From Gemmatimonadota bacterium (GTDB lineage Bacteria > Gemmatimonadota > Gemmatimonadetes > Gemmatimonadales > Gemmatimonadaceae), in contig BJHH01000006.1 of the NCBI GenBank assembly GCA_014192065.1, positions 1 to 64,000 of the forward strand: 64,000 nt of DNA, in the 5' to 3' direction. Numbering within the stretch: the first letter of the stretch is position 1; each line of letters opens with the position of its first letter. This document shows, one piece after another, positions 17,209 through 25,412 of the stretch. The notes below the pieces were generated by a model that ran no database searches, was not told the origin of the DNA, and was given only the letters and a program-made list of their open reading frames with translations. The position numbers were made by a program, and so were the translations under genes.

Positions 17209-18804
17209 GTGGCCGTCGTGAAAGTCCTCATCACCCTCACCGACGTCGAGCCCGCGGTGCGACTCAACGCCCTGCTCGAGAGCGCTGGCGTAAAAACCGC
17301 GATCGTCTCGCCCATGGACGACCTGCCGTCATCGGTGAAGCGCGAGAAGCCCGACGTGATCGTCGTCACGGGGAACCTTCTCGATCCGCCGACGCAGTCG
17401 CTGGTGCGTCAGCAACTCTGGGACGGCGCCGCGGTGCTCGGCCTCGCCGACGTCGGCGATCGCGACCTCGAGGAGCGTCTCCGCTCGGCGGGATTCAGCG
17501 AGGTCGTCACCAAGCCCGTGTCGGCCGAAGAGGTGTTCGCGCGGGTGAAGGCGCTGCTCGACAGGCGCGTGCTCGCCGAGCGCACCGGGTTGTATGGCGA
17601 GAGCGAGGCGGTGCGCGAAGTGCTCGTGAAGATCGAGCAGATCGCACCCGTCACGAGCACGGTGCTCATTGAGGGCGAGAGCGGCACCGGCAAGGAGCTC
17701 GTTGCGCGGTCCATCCACACGCTCAGTCCGCGGCGCGGAAAGCCGTTTATTGCGGTCAACGTGGGCGCGCTGCCCGAAACGCTGCTCGAGAGCGAACTGT
17801 TCGGCCACGAGAAGGGCGCGTTTACGGGGGCGGCGGAACGGCGGTTGGGGCGGTTTGAACTCGCTGACGGTGGTACGCTGTTCCTCGACGAGGTCGGCGA
17901 CATCCCACACTCCACGCAGGTCAAGCTGCTCCGTGTGCTCGAGGAGCGACACGTCACGCGGGTGGGCGGCACGCAGAGCATTCCGATCGATGTGCGCGTG
18001 GTCGCGGCGACGAACAGGCCCCTCAAAGAGGGGGTCGAGCGCGGCGCGTTTCGCAGCGACCTCTACTATCGGCTCAATGTGCTCGCGATGTACCTGCCGC
18101 CGCTCAGGGCACGGCGGAGCGATATCGTGCTGCTCGTGCGGCGATTCGTGCAGGAGTTCAGTCAGCGACATTCGCGCGAGTTCCGCGGCATCACGCCCGA
18201 GGCGATGCAGGCGCTGGTGGACTACTACTGGCCAGGCAACGTGCGGGAGTTGCGCAACCTTGTTGAGAGCATGGTGGTGTTGTCGCACGGCCGGGCAATC
18301 GGACTCGACGACATTCCGAAGCCGATTCGCGATCAGGGACCACAGCGGATGCTTCCCGTGCATGTTGGGCCCGTGTTGCGCGAAGGTGAGCGCGCCAGCG
18401 GTCGTGAGCTTGAGTTTATCGTGCGCTCGCTGGTGGAGCTCAAACTCCAGGTCGAGGAGCTGCGCCGGCGTGTGGACGACGACCGCGACCTGTTGTCGCA
18501 GGTAAGTCAGCTCGGCGCGCAGGCACTTGGCGCGGGCGCCGCCGTTGGGCTGCCGCCGCGCGCCGGCAGCTTGGTGGAGGGAGGCCTCGCCTGGGGGCTC
18601 GAGCCGCCAAGTGCGGTGGCGTCAGCCAACGTGGTGACCGTGGCGCCAGGAATGACCATGGCGCAGATCGAGCGGGCGAGCATTGAAGCCGCGTTGCGTG
18701 AGACGCGCGGCAATCGTCGTAAAGCCGCAGATCTCTTGGACATCGGCGAGCGAACGCTGTACCGGAAACTCAAGGAATACGGGATTCCTGTCGACGCCCA
18801 ATAG
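17209..18804 (+). CDS. Sigma-54 dependent activator with non-phosphorylatable receiver
   Basis: This NtrC-family regulator has 531 residues. The domains are a CheY-like receiver (about 1-120), an AAA+ domain (Walker A GESGTGKE at 156-163, GAFTGA at 203-208, Walker B LFLDEVGD at 224-231), a predicted coiled coil (about 400-440), and a Fis-type HTH at the C-terminus (NRRKAADLLDIGERTLYRKL). GAFTGA shows that it contacts sigma-54. In the receiver the phosphorylation Asp is replaced by Thr54 (PDVIVVTGN), although the partner Lys-Pro (TKP, 101-103) is kept. It is therefore probably a pseudo-receiver that responds to something other than a histidine kinase. The start is GTG 17209, or GTG 17218. Confidence 0.9.
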   Translation: MAVVKVLITLTDVEPAVRLNALLESAGVKTAIVSPMDDLPSSVKREKPDVIVVTGNLLDPPTQSLVRQQLWDGAAVLGLADVGDRDLEERLRSAGFSEVVTKPVSAEEVFARVKALLDRRVLAERTGLYGESEAVREVLVKIEQIAPVTSTVLIEGESGTGKELVARSIHTLSPRRGKPFIAVNVGALPETLLESELFGHEKGAFTGAAERRLGRFELADGGTLFLDEVGDIPHSTQVKLLRVLEERHVTRVGGTQSIPIDVRVVAATNRPLKEGVERGAFRSDLYYRLNVLAMYLPPLRARRSDIVLLVRRFVQEFSQRHSREFRGITPEAMQALVDYYWPGNVRELRNLVESMVVLSHGRAIGLDDIPKPIRDQGPQRMLPVHVGPVLREGERASGRELEFIVRSLVELKLQVEELRRRVDDDRDLLSQVSQLGAQALGAGAAVGLPPRAGSLVEGGLAWGLEPPSAVASANVVTVAPGMTMAQIERASIEAALRETRGNRRKAADLLDIGERTLYRKLKEYGIPVDAQ

Positions 18805-18943
18805 AAGGGCCGTCTGGCAAATGGTGGTACGCGTAAACCGATGATACTCAACGCCTTGCAGTGCTGGCGAAGGGCCAAGGCTAGGCCACGAGTCGAGCGT
18901 TCCTCGGCACTTCGACCCTACACTGGCCTGCGCGTGGCCGCTC

Positions 18944-19231
18944 TTGCTCTGTATCGTGATCCTGTTCACGATGAGTTTGGCGGGCGGTCGAAAGCTCGTC
19001 GCATTGCCTTGGCGGTTGGGAAGCGATGGGTGGCCGCTGATCATCGTGCTGGCGAGCGCATCCTCGTCGGCCCGGGTGCGGGAGTTGATCTTGTGGCCAT
19101 CGATCTTCGCCGACTCGACGGTGGACCTCTTAACGCTCGTCCTGCTGCTGATTTGCTTTGGCGCCCGGATCGTCCACCTGCATTTTCCGGATCGATTCGG
19201 GGTGACCTCGCCGCCGGCGGTCAATCCCTAG
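18944..19231 (+). CDS. Small two-span membrane protein, family unknown
   Basis: This 95-residue frame has codon third positions dominated by G/C like its neighbours, which argues for real coding. It encodes two hydrophobic spans: PLLLCIVILFTMSLAGG (partly before the given start) and LLTLVLLLICFGARIV, with a polar loop between. The start is unsure: TTG 18944 is given, CTG 18923 would complete the first span. I do not recognise the family. It lies between the sigma-54 activator and a strong terminator on the same strand. The opposite-strand frame 18622-19224 has no recognisable content. Confidence 0.45.
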   Translation: MLCIVILFTMSLAGGRKLVALPWRLGSDGWPLIIVLASASSSARVRELILWPSIFADSTVDLLTLVLLLICFGARIVHLHFPDRFGVTSPPAVNP

Positions 19232-19267
19232 TCTGGCACGCACGAGCAGCTGACGCTCCAGAAGACG

Positions 19268-19301
19268 AAAGCCCCGGCCAGTTTTCACTGGCCGGGGCTT
19301 T
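19268..19301. terminator. Bidirectional intrinsic terminator hairpin
   Basis: A perfect 15-bp stem (AAAGCCCCGGCCAGT) with a TTTC loop lies between the plus-strand genes and the convergent moxR gene. The ends AAA/TTT give short U-runs in both directions, so it can stop transcripts from both sides. Confidence 0.85.
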
Positions 19302-19307
19302 CACCTC

Positions 19308-19363
19308 CTACATGGAGCGATCTACATGGAGCGGTCTACATGGAGCGGTCTACATGGAGCGGT

Positions 19364-19368
<5 letters not shown>
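19308..19368. repeat. 14-bp tandem repeat at the moxR 3' end
   Basis: Four copies of the unit CTACATGGAGCGGT (first copy ends GAT) stand in direct tandem at 19308-19363, followed by a partial fifth copy CTACA. The moxR stop codon (19364-19366, minus strand) lies in the partial copy. The unit length is not a multiple of three and the array is outside coding sequence. Confidence 0.9.
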
Positions 19369-20359
<991 letters not shown>

Positions 20360-20424
20360 GCTGTTCCCTCGTACTGGAAAAGGACCGTCAAACCACTGCC
20401 TTGGCGACCGCAGAAGATAACAAA

Positions 20425-20459
20425 AGGGCGCCCCCTCGATAGACCGGGAACGGCGCCCT
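20425..20459 (-). terminator. Hairpin with T-run in the moxR leader
   Basis: On the minus strand AGGGCGCC and GGCGCCCT pair over an ~19-nt loop and are followed directly by TTTTGTTATC. The form is that of an intrinsic terminator, but it lies 66 bp upstream of the moxR start and no minus-strand gene lies between it and the divergent gene at 20608. It may be an attenuator in the moxR leader or a stop for antisense transcripts. Confidence 0.45.
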
Positions 20460-20543
20460 ACCTCTGAGCTTACGCTCCGGGCGGCGGGTTTGTTGGCGGG
20501 ACCATCGCCAGCGCCGTGTCGGGTCACCCAGCTCGCTAGCCGT

Positions 20544-20571
20544 TTGACCCCTGGACGGTGTATCCTACTTA
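20544..20571 (+). promoter_or_regulatory. Putative sigma-70 promoter for the gene at 20608
   Basis: TTGACC (20544-20549) and TACTTA (20566-20571) are 16 bp apart. The predicted start is near 20578 and a GGGGGGGA ribosome-binding stretch follows at 20593-20600. The -10 match is modest. Confidence 0.45.
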
Positions 20572-20607
20572 CAACTCAACACCCATCCCCGTGGGGGGGA
20601 ACCAATC

Positions 20608-21324
20608 ATGCATCGTATTCTCTGTCTCGCTCTTGCTGCTGTTCCAGCGCTCGCGCTCGCCCAGGGCGGCGCGGCGGTCAATCAGGAAACGTCAAACAAG
20701 GTGTCTGGCGGCGGCATCACGCTCGCCGGCTGGGTGGGCGTTGTCGACGCCAATGAAGCGGCCAAGGGGCTCAAGATCACGGATGCCAAGCTCGTCGGCA
20801 TGGGACCGGGGTTCCACGTCACGACCGGCCCGGCTTCGACCTACTGGAACCCGGCGAACCAGGGCACGGGCGACCATATGGTCAAGGCCACGTTCAATGA
20901 AGCCGACTACATGGGGCTGAACGACCACCCCCATCCGTACGGCGTCATGATCGCGGGCAAGAATCTGGACAGTGCCAAGCCTGAGTTCCTCTACTGCACA
21001 GCGTACGGCGATGGTCACTTCATTTTCCGTGGCTTCTCGTCGACGGCTCCGCGCGGCACGTTCCAGATGGACGGACGCGCCGGCACGGTGAATGCCGCGG
21101 TGAACAAGGCCGAGGCGAAGGGCAAGCCGGTCAAGCAGGAAATCGCCATGTGGGTGAAGGGCGACAAGGTCGGCTGCACGATCAACGGCACCGAAGTGGC
21201 GAGCTACGACAAGTCCGCGCTGATCGGCGATGGCAAGCTGACGAGCCTAGACGGCGTGGTGGGTGTCCGGTTCGGGCACAACACAGACGCGCACGTGGCG
21301 GGCTTCACGGTCGGGAAGCCGTAA
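20608..21324 (+). CDS. Secreted jelly-roll-like protein of unknown function
   Basis: The 238-residue product has an N-terminal signal peptide (MHRILCLALAAVPALALAQ) and should be periplasmic or secreted. The mature part is rich in beta-forming stretches such as HPHPYGVMIAG, FLYCTAYGDGHFIFRGF, WVKGDKVGCTINGTEVASYD and GVVGVRFGHNTDAHVAGFTV. This pattern resembles concanavalin-A-like lectin/glucanase (LamG or DUF1080-like) folds that bind carbohydrate; that is a resemblance, not a firm match. Two cysteines may pair. It stands alone with its own promoter-like site, a strong purine-rich ribosome-binding site 8 nt before the ATG and a strong terminator. Confidence 0.65.
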   Translation: MHRILCLALAAVPALALAQGGAAVNQETSNKVSGGGITLAGWVGVVDANEAAKGLKITDAKLVGMGPGFHVTTGPASTYWNPANQGTGDHMVKATFNEADYMGLNDHPHPYGVMIAGKNLDSAKPEFLYCTAYGDGHFIFRGFSSTAPRGTFQMDGRAGTVNAAVNKAEAKGKPVKQEIAMWVKGDKVGCTINGTEVASYDKSALIGDGKLTSLDGVVGVRFGHNTDAHVAGFTVGKP

Positions 21325-21346
21325 CAGGCGTTTCTGCTGGAACAGA

Positions 21347-21384
21347 CGAAGGGCCGGCGAGTGAATCCACTCGCCGGCCCTTCG
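21347..21384 (+). terminator. Intrinsic terminator hairpin
   Basis: A perfect 17-bp stem (CGAAGGGCCGGCGAGTG and complement) closes a 4-nt AATC loop, 22 bp after the stop of the gene at 20608. The T-run is weak, but the stem is very stable. Confidence 0.75.
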
Positions 21385-21769
21385 TGCGTTCGTGCCGATG
21401 CAACGGCGGTAGGCGGTTTACTGGAACCACTGAACGACGCACGGCAAGCGATGCGACTCCGAACTCGAAGGGAGCTTGCACGCTGTCATCACGCGAGTGA
21501 TTCGTATGCGGCGCGGCGATTCCGATAACCAGCTCAGCACAAAACACACACCGCACAATCCGCGTATCACAAATCTTTCGGCGCTGTATTTGCGCCCGAA
21601 TCCGGCTTGTGGGAAATCGACCGTTTCGGTGCCGTTGCGCAACCCGGCGATTCATTGCGAAAATGTCTCAGATTTTTGCTTGCGAAATATTTCACAAGCT
21701 CATAATTTCATCCCTAACAGCGAGTTGAATCAGCGGTCGCATCGGCGAATGGTGGTTTTCGGGAGGTCC
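21385..21769 (+). other. Regulatory region upstream of the ATP synthase Fo operon
   Basis: These 385 bp have no supported gene. The second half (about 21540-21720) is clearly richer in A+T than the rest of the window, as expected of a promoter region. The palindrome and -10-like box listed separately lie in it. An open frame from 21476 runs through into the atpZ-like gene, but its first ~98 residues look like non-coding sequence. Confidence 0.6.
21678..21706 (+). promoter_or_regulatory. 22-bp palindrome next to a -10 box, putative operator
   Basis: The 22-bp sequence at 21678-21699 is symmetric at 20 positions: outer arms GCTTG/CAAGC and a perfect central GAAATATTTC. It ends 1 bp before CATAAT (21701-21706), which can serve as a -10 box with a start near 21713. 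A -35 would overlap the palindrome (TTGCTT 21676 or TTGCGA 21680, spacers 19 or 15 bp). A protein bound here would block RNA polymerase. Confidence 0.55.
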
Positions 21770-22111
21770 GTGGCCGAATCCAAAGAACATGAGTCGAAGC
21801 CGGACCCGGCGGACGTCGAACGGCGCAAGAAAGAGCTGCTCGCAGCCGCTCGCGGGGAGAAGCGGAGTGGTTCGGAAGGGTCGATGGCGGGCTTGGGAAT
21901 CCAGTTCGTCATCACAGTCATGGTCTTCCTGTTTCTGGGACAGTGGCTCGACCGGAGACTGGGCACGACCCCGTGGTTGCTGCTCCTAGGCGTTCTGCTC
22001 GGAGCCGCGCTGGGGATGTGGAACATGGTTCGGGCGGCGAGGCAGGCGGAGAAAGACGAAAGGCGTCAGGCGGGCCTCGGGACGCGTAAGGGACAACTCG
22101 GTGAGGAGTGA
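21770..22111 (+). CDS. AtpZ/AtpI-type small membrane protein of the ATP synthase operon
   Basis: The product has 113 residues from GTG 21770: a charged cytosolic N-terminus (KEHESKPDPADVERRKKELL) followed by two spans (FVITVMVFLFLGQWLDRRL and WLLLLGVLLGAALGMWNM) and a charged end. This is the layout of the ATPase_gene1/AtpZ family, small proteins encoded ahead of atpB that are thought to aid Fo assembly or carry Mg2+/Ca2+. GGGAGG at 21761-21766 is only 3 nt from the GTG; ATG 21749 is an alternative start without a ribosome-binding site. It overlaps nothing and the next gene starts 4 bp later. Confidence 0.72.
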   Translation: MAESKEHESKPDPADVERRKKELLAAARGEKRSGSEGSMAGLGIQFVITVMVFLFLGQWLDRRLGTTPWLLLLGVLLGAALGMWNMVRAARQAEKDERRQAGLGTRKGQLGEE

Positions 22112-22114
22112 GCG

Positions 22115-22477
22115 GTGAGCGTTGGACGGGGATGGTTGGGTTTTTCGATCGTTCTCCTGGTGGTGAATGGAGGGGCAGCTTGGCTGTTGTCGCTCCTCAC
22201 GAAGGACCCGTTGGTGGCGCGCGCAGTCTGGACGAGCGCGGCGGCCGCGGCGGGCGTGCAACTGATCGGCTTTGGTTGCGCCAAGCTGATGATGGGCCGC
22301 GACATGGGATTGTTTGCGGCGTGGGGCGCGGCGATGGGAATACGCTTCCTTTCGCTCGTCGTGTACGCGCTGCTGGTGTTCAAAGTGCTTGGGCTCGTAC
22401 CCGCGCCCGCTCTCGTGAGCTTCGCGGGGTTGCTTCTTCTGACTTCGATCGTGGAACCGCTCTTTCTCAATGCGTGA
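22115..22477 (+). CDS. atpI: ATP synthase subunit I-like membrane protein
   Basis: The 120-residue product is almost wholly hydrophobic with four spans, as in AtpI, which helps c-ring assembly. The GTG at 22115 has GAGGAG at 22103-22108, 6 nt upstream, overlapping the end of the previous gene. The sequence match to AtpI is weak, so the call rests on size, topology and place between the AtpZ-like gene and atpB. Residues LIGFGCAKLMMGRD in the central loop are the only charged patch. Confidence 0.65.
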   Translation: MSVGRGWLGFSIVLLVVNGGAAWLLSLLTKDPLVARAVWTSAAAAAGVQLIGFGCAKLMMGRDMGLFAAWGAAMGIRFLSLVVYALLVFKVLGLVPAPALVSFAGLLLLTSIVEPLFLNA

Positions 22478-22484
22478 TTAAGGC

Positions 22485-23438
22485 ATGACACCGAACCACT
22501 TGCTCAAGACACTGCTGCTCGCCGTTGCCTTCATGGCGCCGGGCACGCTGCACGCGCAGGCGCCCGCCGAAGCGGAAAAGAAGGACTACATCATGCCGCA
22601 CGTGCTAAACGGGCACGAGCTGGCCATTCCGTCGTTCGGTCATGGGCTCGAGCGTGAGATTCACTTGCCGCGCTGGGCGCCGATTCAGATCGGCGGACTG
22701 ACGTTGGACCTCTCGCCATCCAAGCACGTCGTAATGCTCTGGATTTCGGGAGCGCTCTGCCTGCTCGTGATGGTTGCTGCGGCGCGCGGCGCGGCCAAGG
22801 CGCATGCGGCCGGCCGGCCGGCGAAGGGGCTCGCGGGCGCGGTCGAGGCGATGGTCCTCTACCTCCGCAACGACGTGATCCTCCCGAACGTCGGGCACCA
22901 CGGCGAGAAGTACGTCGCCTACTGCCTCTCGGCGTTCTTCATGGTCCTCTTCTGCAACCTGCTCGGCCTCTTCCCGTACATGGCCACGGCCACGGGCAAC
23001 ATTTCCGTGACGGCGACGCTCGCGGTGCTCTCGTTCCTCGTGATCGAGATCGCCGGCATGCGGGCACTGGGGATGGGGTACATCAATACGATCGTCTGGT
23101 GGCCGCGCGACCTGCCCTTCGCCGTGAAGGCGCCGGTCACCTTGATCATGACGCCCGTGGAAATCCTCGGCAAGTTCACGAAGCCCTTCGCGCTCGCGAT
23201 GCGTCTCTTCGCCAACATGACGGCAGGACACATCGCGGTGCTGGCGCTCGTCGGGATGATCTTCACGTTCGCGCAGATGCTGAACTATTCGCCGGCGGCA
23301 TACGGTGCGGCATTGATTCCGGTGGCGCTCTCGACGGCCATCATGGGACTGGAAGTGTTCGTGAGCTTCCTGCAGGCGTTCATTTTCATGCTGCTCACGG
23401 CCGTATTCATCGGACAGATTCGCGAATCGCATCACTAG
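22485..23438 (+). CDS. atpB: ATP synthase Fo subunit a
   Basis: Subunit a forms the proton half-channels next to the c-ring. It has 317 residues. The essential Arg is in PFALAMRLFANMTAGH, and the following span holds the usual GHIAVLALVGMIF. The last spans end FLQAFIFMLLTAVFIGQIRESHH. The N-terminus is unusual: a signal-peptide-like segment (TLLLAVAFMAPGTLHAQA) is followed by about 60 polar residues before the first conserved span. Such extended, exported N-termini are seen in some Bacteroidota/Gemmatimonadota-type subunits a. The ATG at 22485 has AGG 2-4 nt before it. It lies in the Fo operon, 8 bp after the atpI-like gene. Confidence 0.93.
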   Translation: MTPNHLLKTLLLAVAFMAPGTLHAQAPAEAEKKDYIMPHVLNGHELAIPSFGHGLEREIHLPRWAPIQIGGLTLDLSPSKHVVMLWISGALCLLVMVAAARGAAKAHAAGRPAKGLAGAVEAMVLYLRNDVILPNVGHHGEKYVAYCLSAFFMVLFCNLLGLFPYMATATGNISVTATLAVLSFLVIEIAGMRALGMGYINTIVWWPRDLPFAVKAPVTLIMTPVEILGKFTKPFALAMRLFANMTAGHIAVLALVGMIFTFAQMLNYSPAAYGAALIPVALSTAIMGLEVFVSFLQAFIFMLLTAVFIGQIRESHH

Positions 23439-23510
23439 TGGAAGGGCGGTACGGGGGTTGGTGCCTCAACCCTGTTCCGGTAGCCGAGTGAGTGCTCGGT
23501 GATTCCCGTT

Positions 23511-23526
23511 GGACCCCCGGGGGTCC
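23511..23526 (+). promoter_or_regulatory. Perfect 16-bp GC palindrome between atpB and atpE
   Basis: GGACCCCCGGGGGTCC is a perfect palindrome. CCCGT just before it (23505-23509) and ACGGG after it can extend a larger RNA stem. It lies in the 166-bp gap upstream of atpE and may form an mRNA hairpin that shapes c-subunit expression. Confidence 0.55.
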
Positions 23527-23604
23527 GCGAGACGGGAAGCAGGGATCCGGCGAGCCGGTCCTGGCAGAGGAAACGGTGGTAACCTGAACCGATTGGAGTT
23601 TCAA

Positions 23605-23874
23605 ATGATTCCCATGCTTCTGCAGGCAGCGGCGTACACGAAGGACTACACGGCCGCGTGGGCACTGATGGGCGCCGCGATCGGCGCCGGTATCGCCGTG
23701 GTTGGCGCCGGCATCGGTATCGCGGGCGTTGGTGGCAAGGCGGTCGAGGCGATGGCGCGTCAGCCGGAAATGGCGGGCCGCGTCGGCACGCAGGGCCTGA
23801 TCTTCGCCGCACTCGTCGAAGGCGCCGCACTGATCGCGATCGTCGTGGCGTTCCTCGTGGTTGGAAAGTTCTAA
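23605..23874 (+). CDS. atpE: ATP synthase Fo subunit c
   Basis: Subunit c forms the rotor ring. The 89-residue product is a helical hairpin: first helix with GAAIGAGIAVVGAGIGIAGVG, polar loop with the conserved RQP (52-54), second helix with the ion-carrying Glu72 in FAALVEGAALIA. Gly follows Glu72 where sodium-type rings have Ser/Thr, so a proton-driven ring is likely. GGAG at 23595-23598 lies 6 nt before ATG 23605; the upstream extension of the frame to 23509 is not coding. It is flanked on both sides by GC-rich hairpins. Confidence 0.95.
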   Translation: MIPMLLQAAAYTKDYTAAWALMGAAIGAGIAVVGAGIGIAGVGGKAVEAMARQPEMAGRVGTQGLIFAALVEGAALIAIVVAFLVVGKF

Positions 23875-23914
23875 ACCACCGATTGCACCAAGTACACAGA
23901 TAACCCTCCGTCGA

Positions 23915-23939
23915 CCGGCGTCCCCCCGGGGGGCGCCGG
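23915..23939 (+). promoter_or_regulatory. GC-rich hairpin between atpE and atpF
   Basis: CCGGCG-T-CCCCCC at 23915-23927 pairs directly with GGGGGGCGCCGG at 23928-23939, leaving a single bulged T and no free loop beyond the turn. It sits 41 bp after the atpE stop and could protect the 3' end of a processed atpE message. Confidence 0.55.
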
Positions 23940-23968
23940 CGGCGGAGGAATCTCAAACGGAACTCCAG

Positions 23969-24568
23969 ATGCGTTTATTGAAACTGACTATCGCTTCGCT
24001 CGCCGGACTCATTGCGACGGCTGCGCCGCTCTTCTCGCAGGCAGGAGAGCACGCGGCCACCGCGACCGAGGCCGCGAAGCCGGGCCTACTGACCGTCGAT
24101 GGCGGCCTGATGTTCTGGACGCTCATCGTCTTCGCGGCGATCTTCACGATCCTCGCCAAGTACGCCTTTCCGCTCATTCTCGGTGCCGTACAGGCTCGCG
24201 AGGCGGCGCTGACCAAGGCACTCGAAGAGGCCAGGGCCGATCGTGAAGCGGCAGCGAAGCTGCTCGCGGAGCATCAGGCCAAGATCGAGGCCGCCCGTGG
24301 CGAGGCGCAAAAGTTTATCGCCGACGGCCGCGCGACGGCCGAGACGATGAAGTCCACGATGCTCGAGGAGACGCGCAAACAGCAGGCCGAGTTGCTCGAG
24401 CGCGCCAAGCGCGACATTGAGAGCGAAAAGTCTGCGGCCATCGCCGAGCTACGCCGCGAAGCGGTCGGGCTCGCGATTTCGGCAGCCGGCAAGGTCATCG
24501 AGAAGAACCTCGACGACGCGCAGAACCGGAAACTCGTCGAGGGTTTCCTCGCCGGCCTCAAGCAGTAA
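23969..24568 (+). CDS. atpF: ATP synthase Fo subunit b
   Basis: Subunit b is the peripheral stalk. The 199-residue product has one membrane span (MFWTLIVFAAIFTILAKYAF, about 49-68) and then a long Ala/Glu/Lys/Arg coiled coil. Before the span there are about 45 residues with a second hydrophobic, signal-peptide-like segment (IASLAGLIATAAPLFSQA), matching the exported N-terminus of the a subunit. ATG 23969 is chosen; an earlier frame start at 23861 would overlap atpE and read through the hairpin. atpH begins 18 bp after the stop. Confidence 0.92.
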   Translation: MRLLKLTIASLAGLIATAAPLFSQAGEHAATATEAAKPGLLTVDGGLMFWTLIVFAAIFTILAKYAFPLILGAVQAREAALTKALEEARADREAAAKLLAEHQAKIEAARGEAQKFIADGRATAETMKSTMLEETRKQQAELLERAKRDIESEKSAAIAELRREAVGLAISAAGKVIEKNLDDAQNRKLVEGFLAGLKQ

Positions 24569-24586
24569 GGCACCAGGGACACGACG

Positions 24587-25132
24587 ATGCGCGACGAAAC
24601 GATCGCCAAGAACTACGCCGAAGCGCTGCTTGCCCTCGCGAACAAGGCGAATGCCCCTGAAGAGTGGGGTGGCATGATCCACGCGGTCGCCAGCGCGATC
24701 GAGAGCAACATCACGCTGCAGCGCTTTCTCGCGGCGCCGCAGGTGAGCGGGGTGGAGAAGCAGGCGATTCTCGCGAAGGCACTCGAAGGCCAGGTGCCCC
24801 CGCTGTTCATCAAGTTTCTGCAGAAGCTGGTGAGCAATCGCCGCCAGCTGCTCGTCGCGGACATCGCGGCGGCGTACAGCGACCTGCTCGACTCGGCGGC
24901 CGGGCGCGTGCACGCGCGGGTGACCGTCGCGCGTGCGATGAGCGACGCCGATCGTGACGCCCTCGCAGCGCAGCTCACGAAGGTGCTCAAGAAGACCGTT
25001 GTGCCACACGTGACGGTGAACGAGCAGATTCTCGGCGGCGTGGTCGTACGGGTCGGCGACACTGTGATGGACGGCAGCGTCCGTCGCCGGCTCGAGACGG
25101 TGCGCGCAAAAATGCTCGGAGCGACGACGTAA
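24587..25132 (+). CDS. atpH: ATP synthase F1 subunit delta
   Basis: Subunit delta (OSCP) links the b stalk to the alpha/beta head. The 181-residue protein starts MRDETIAKNYAEALLALA, as the family does, and has the C-terminal ILGGVVVRVGDTVMDGSVRRRLE signature. It is the last gene of the operon here: atpA, atpG, atpD and atpC do not follow; a SusC gene with its own promoter comes next. The remaining F1 genes must be elsewhere. Confidence 0.94.
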   Translation: MRDETIAKNYAEALLALANKANAPEEWGGMIHAVASAIESNITLQRFLAAPQVSGVEKQAILAKALEGQVPPLFIKFLQKLVSNRRQLLVADIAAAYSDLLDSAAGRVHARVTVARAMSDADRDALAAQLTKVLKKTVVPHVTVNEQILGGVVVRVGDTVMDGSVRRRLETVRAKMLGATT

Positions 25133-25237
25133 GCATTGTCGTCCAGTCGGGCGGGGCAACCTTCCCGTCCCAGTCGAGCAGGGAACGCACAACGGCCCAA
25201 CGCATCATGGCGCCGGTTGGCGCGTGGCGGCATGGGT

Positions 25238-25266
25238 TTGACACCACGTCGCTGCCGCCGTATGAT
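25238..25266 (+). promoter_or_regulatory. Near-consensus sigma-70 promoter of the SusC-SusD operon
   Basis: TTGACA (25238-25243), a 17-bp spacer and TATGAT (25261-25266) match the sigma-70 consensus at 11 of 12 positions. The expected start is near 25273, giving a leader of about 140 nt before the ATG at 25413. Bacteroidota use a different -7/-33 promoter, so this fits a phylum with canonical sigma-70 recognition. Confidence 0.8.
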
Positions 25267-25412
25267 TTTCACACTGTTACCGACACGTAACATGCCTCGC
25301 ATTTGGCGTCGGGGAGTGCGTCCTTGGCTTTCGCGCCGGGGACTCCGCACGCGCTTCGGCGACCGGGGTCAGTGCTGGGCCGCACGATCACCACCACACG
25401 GTGCAATCCGCG

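Noticed and set aside
21476-21769. N-terminal extension of the AtpZ-like protein from 21476
   Set aside because: The extra ~98 residues are composition-biased, lie in an A+T-rich promoter-like region and have no counterpart in the family.
23511-23526. Intrinsic terminator between atpB and atpE
   Set aside because: The palindrome has no T-run, and a terminator inside the Fo operon would cut off atpE, atpF and atpH.
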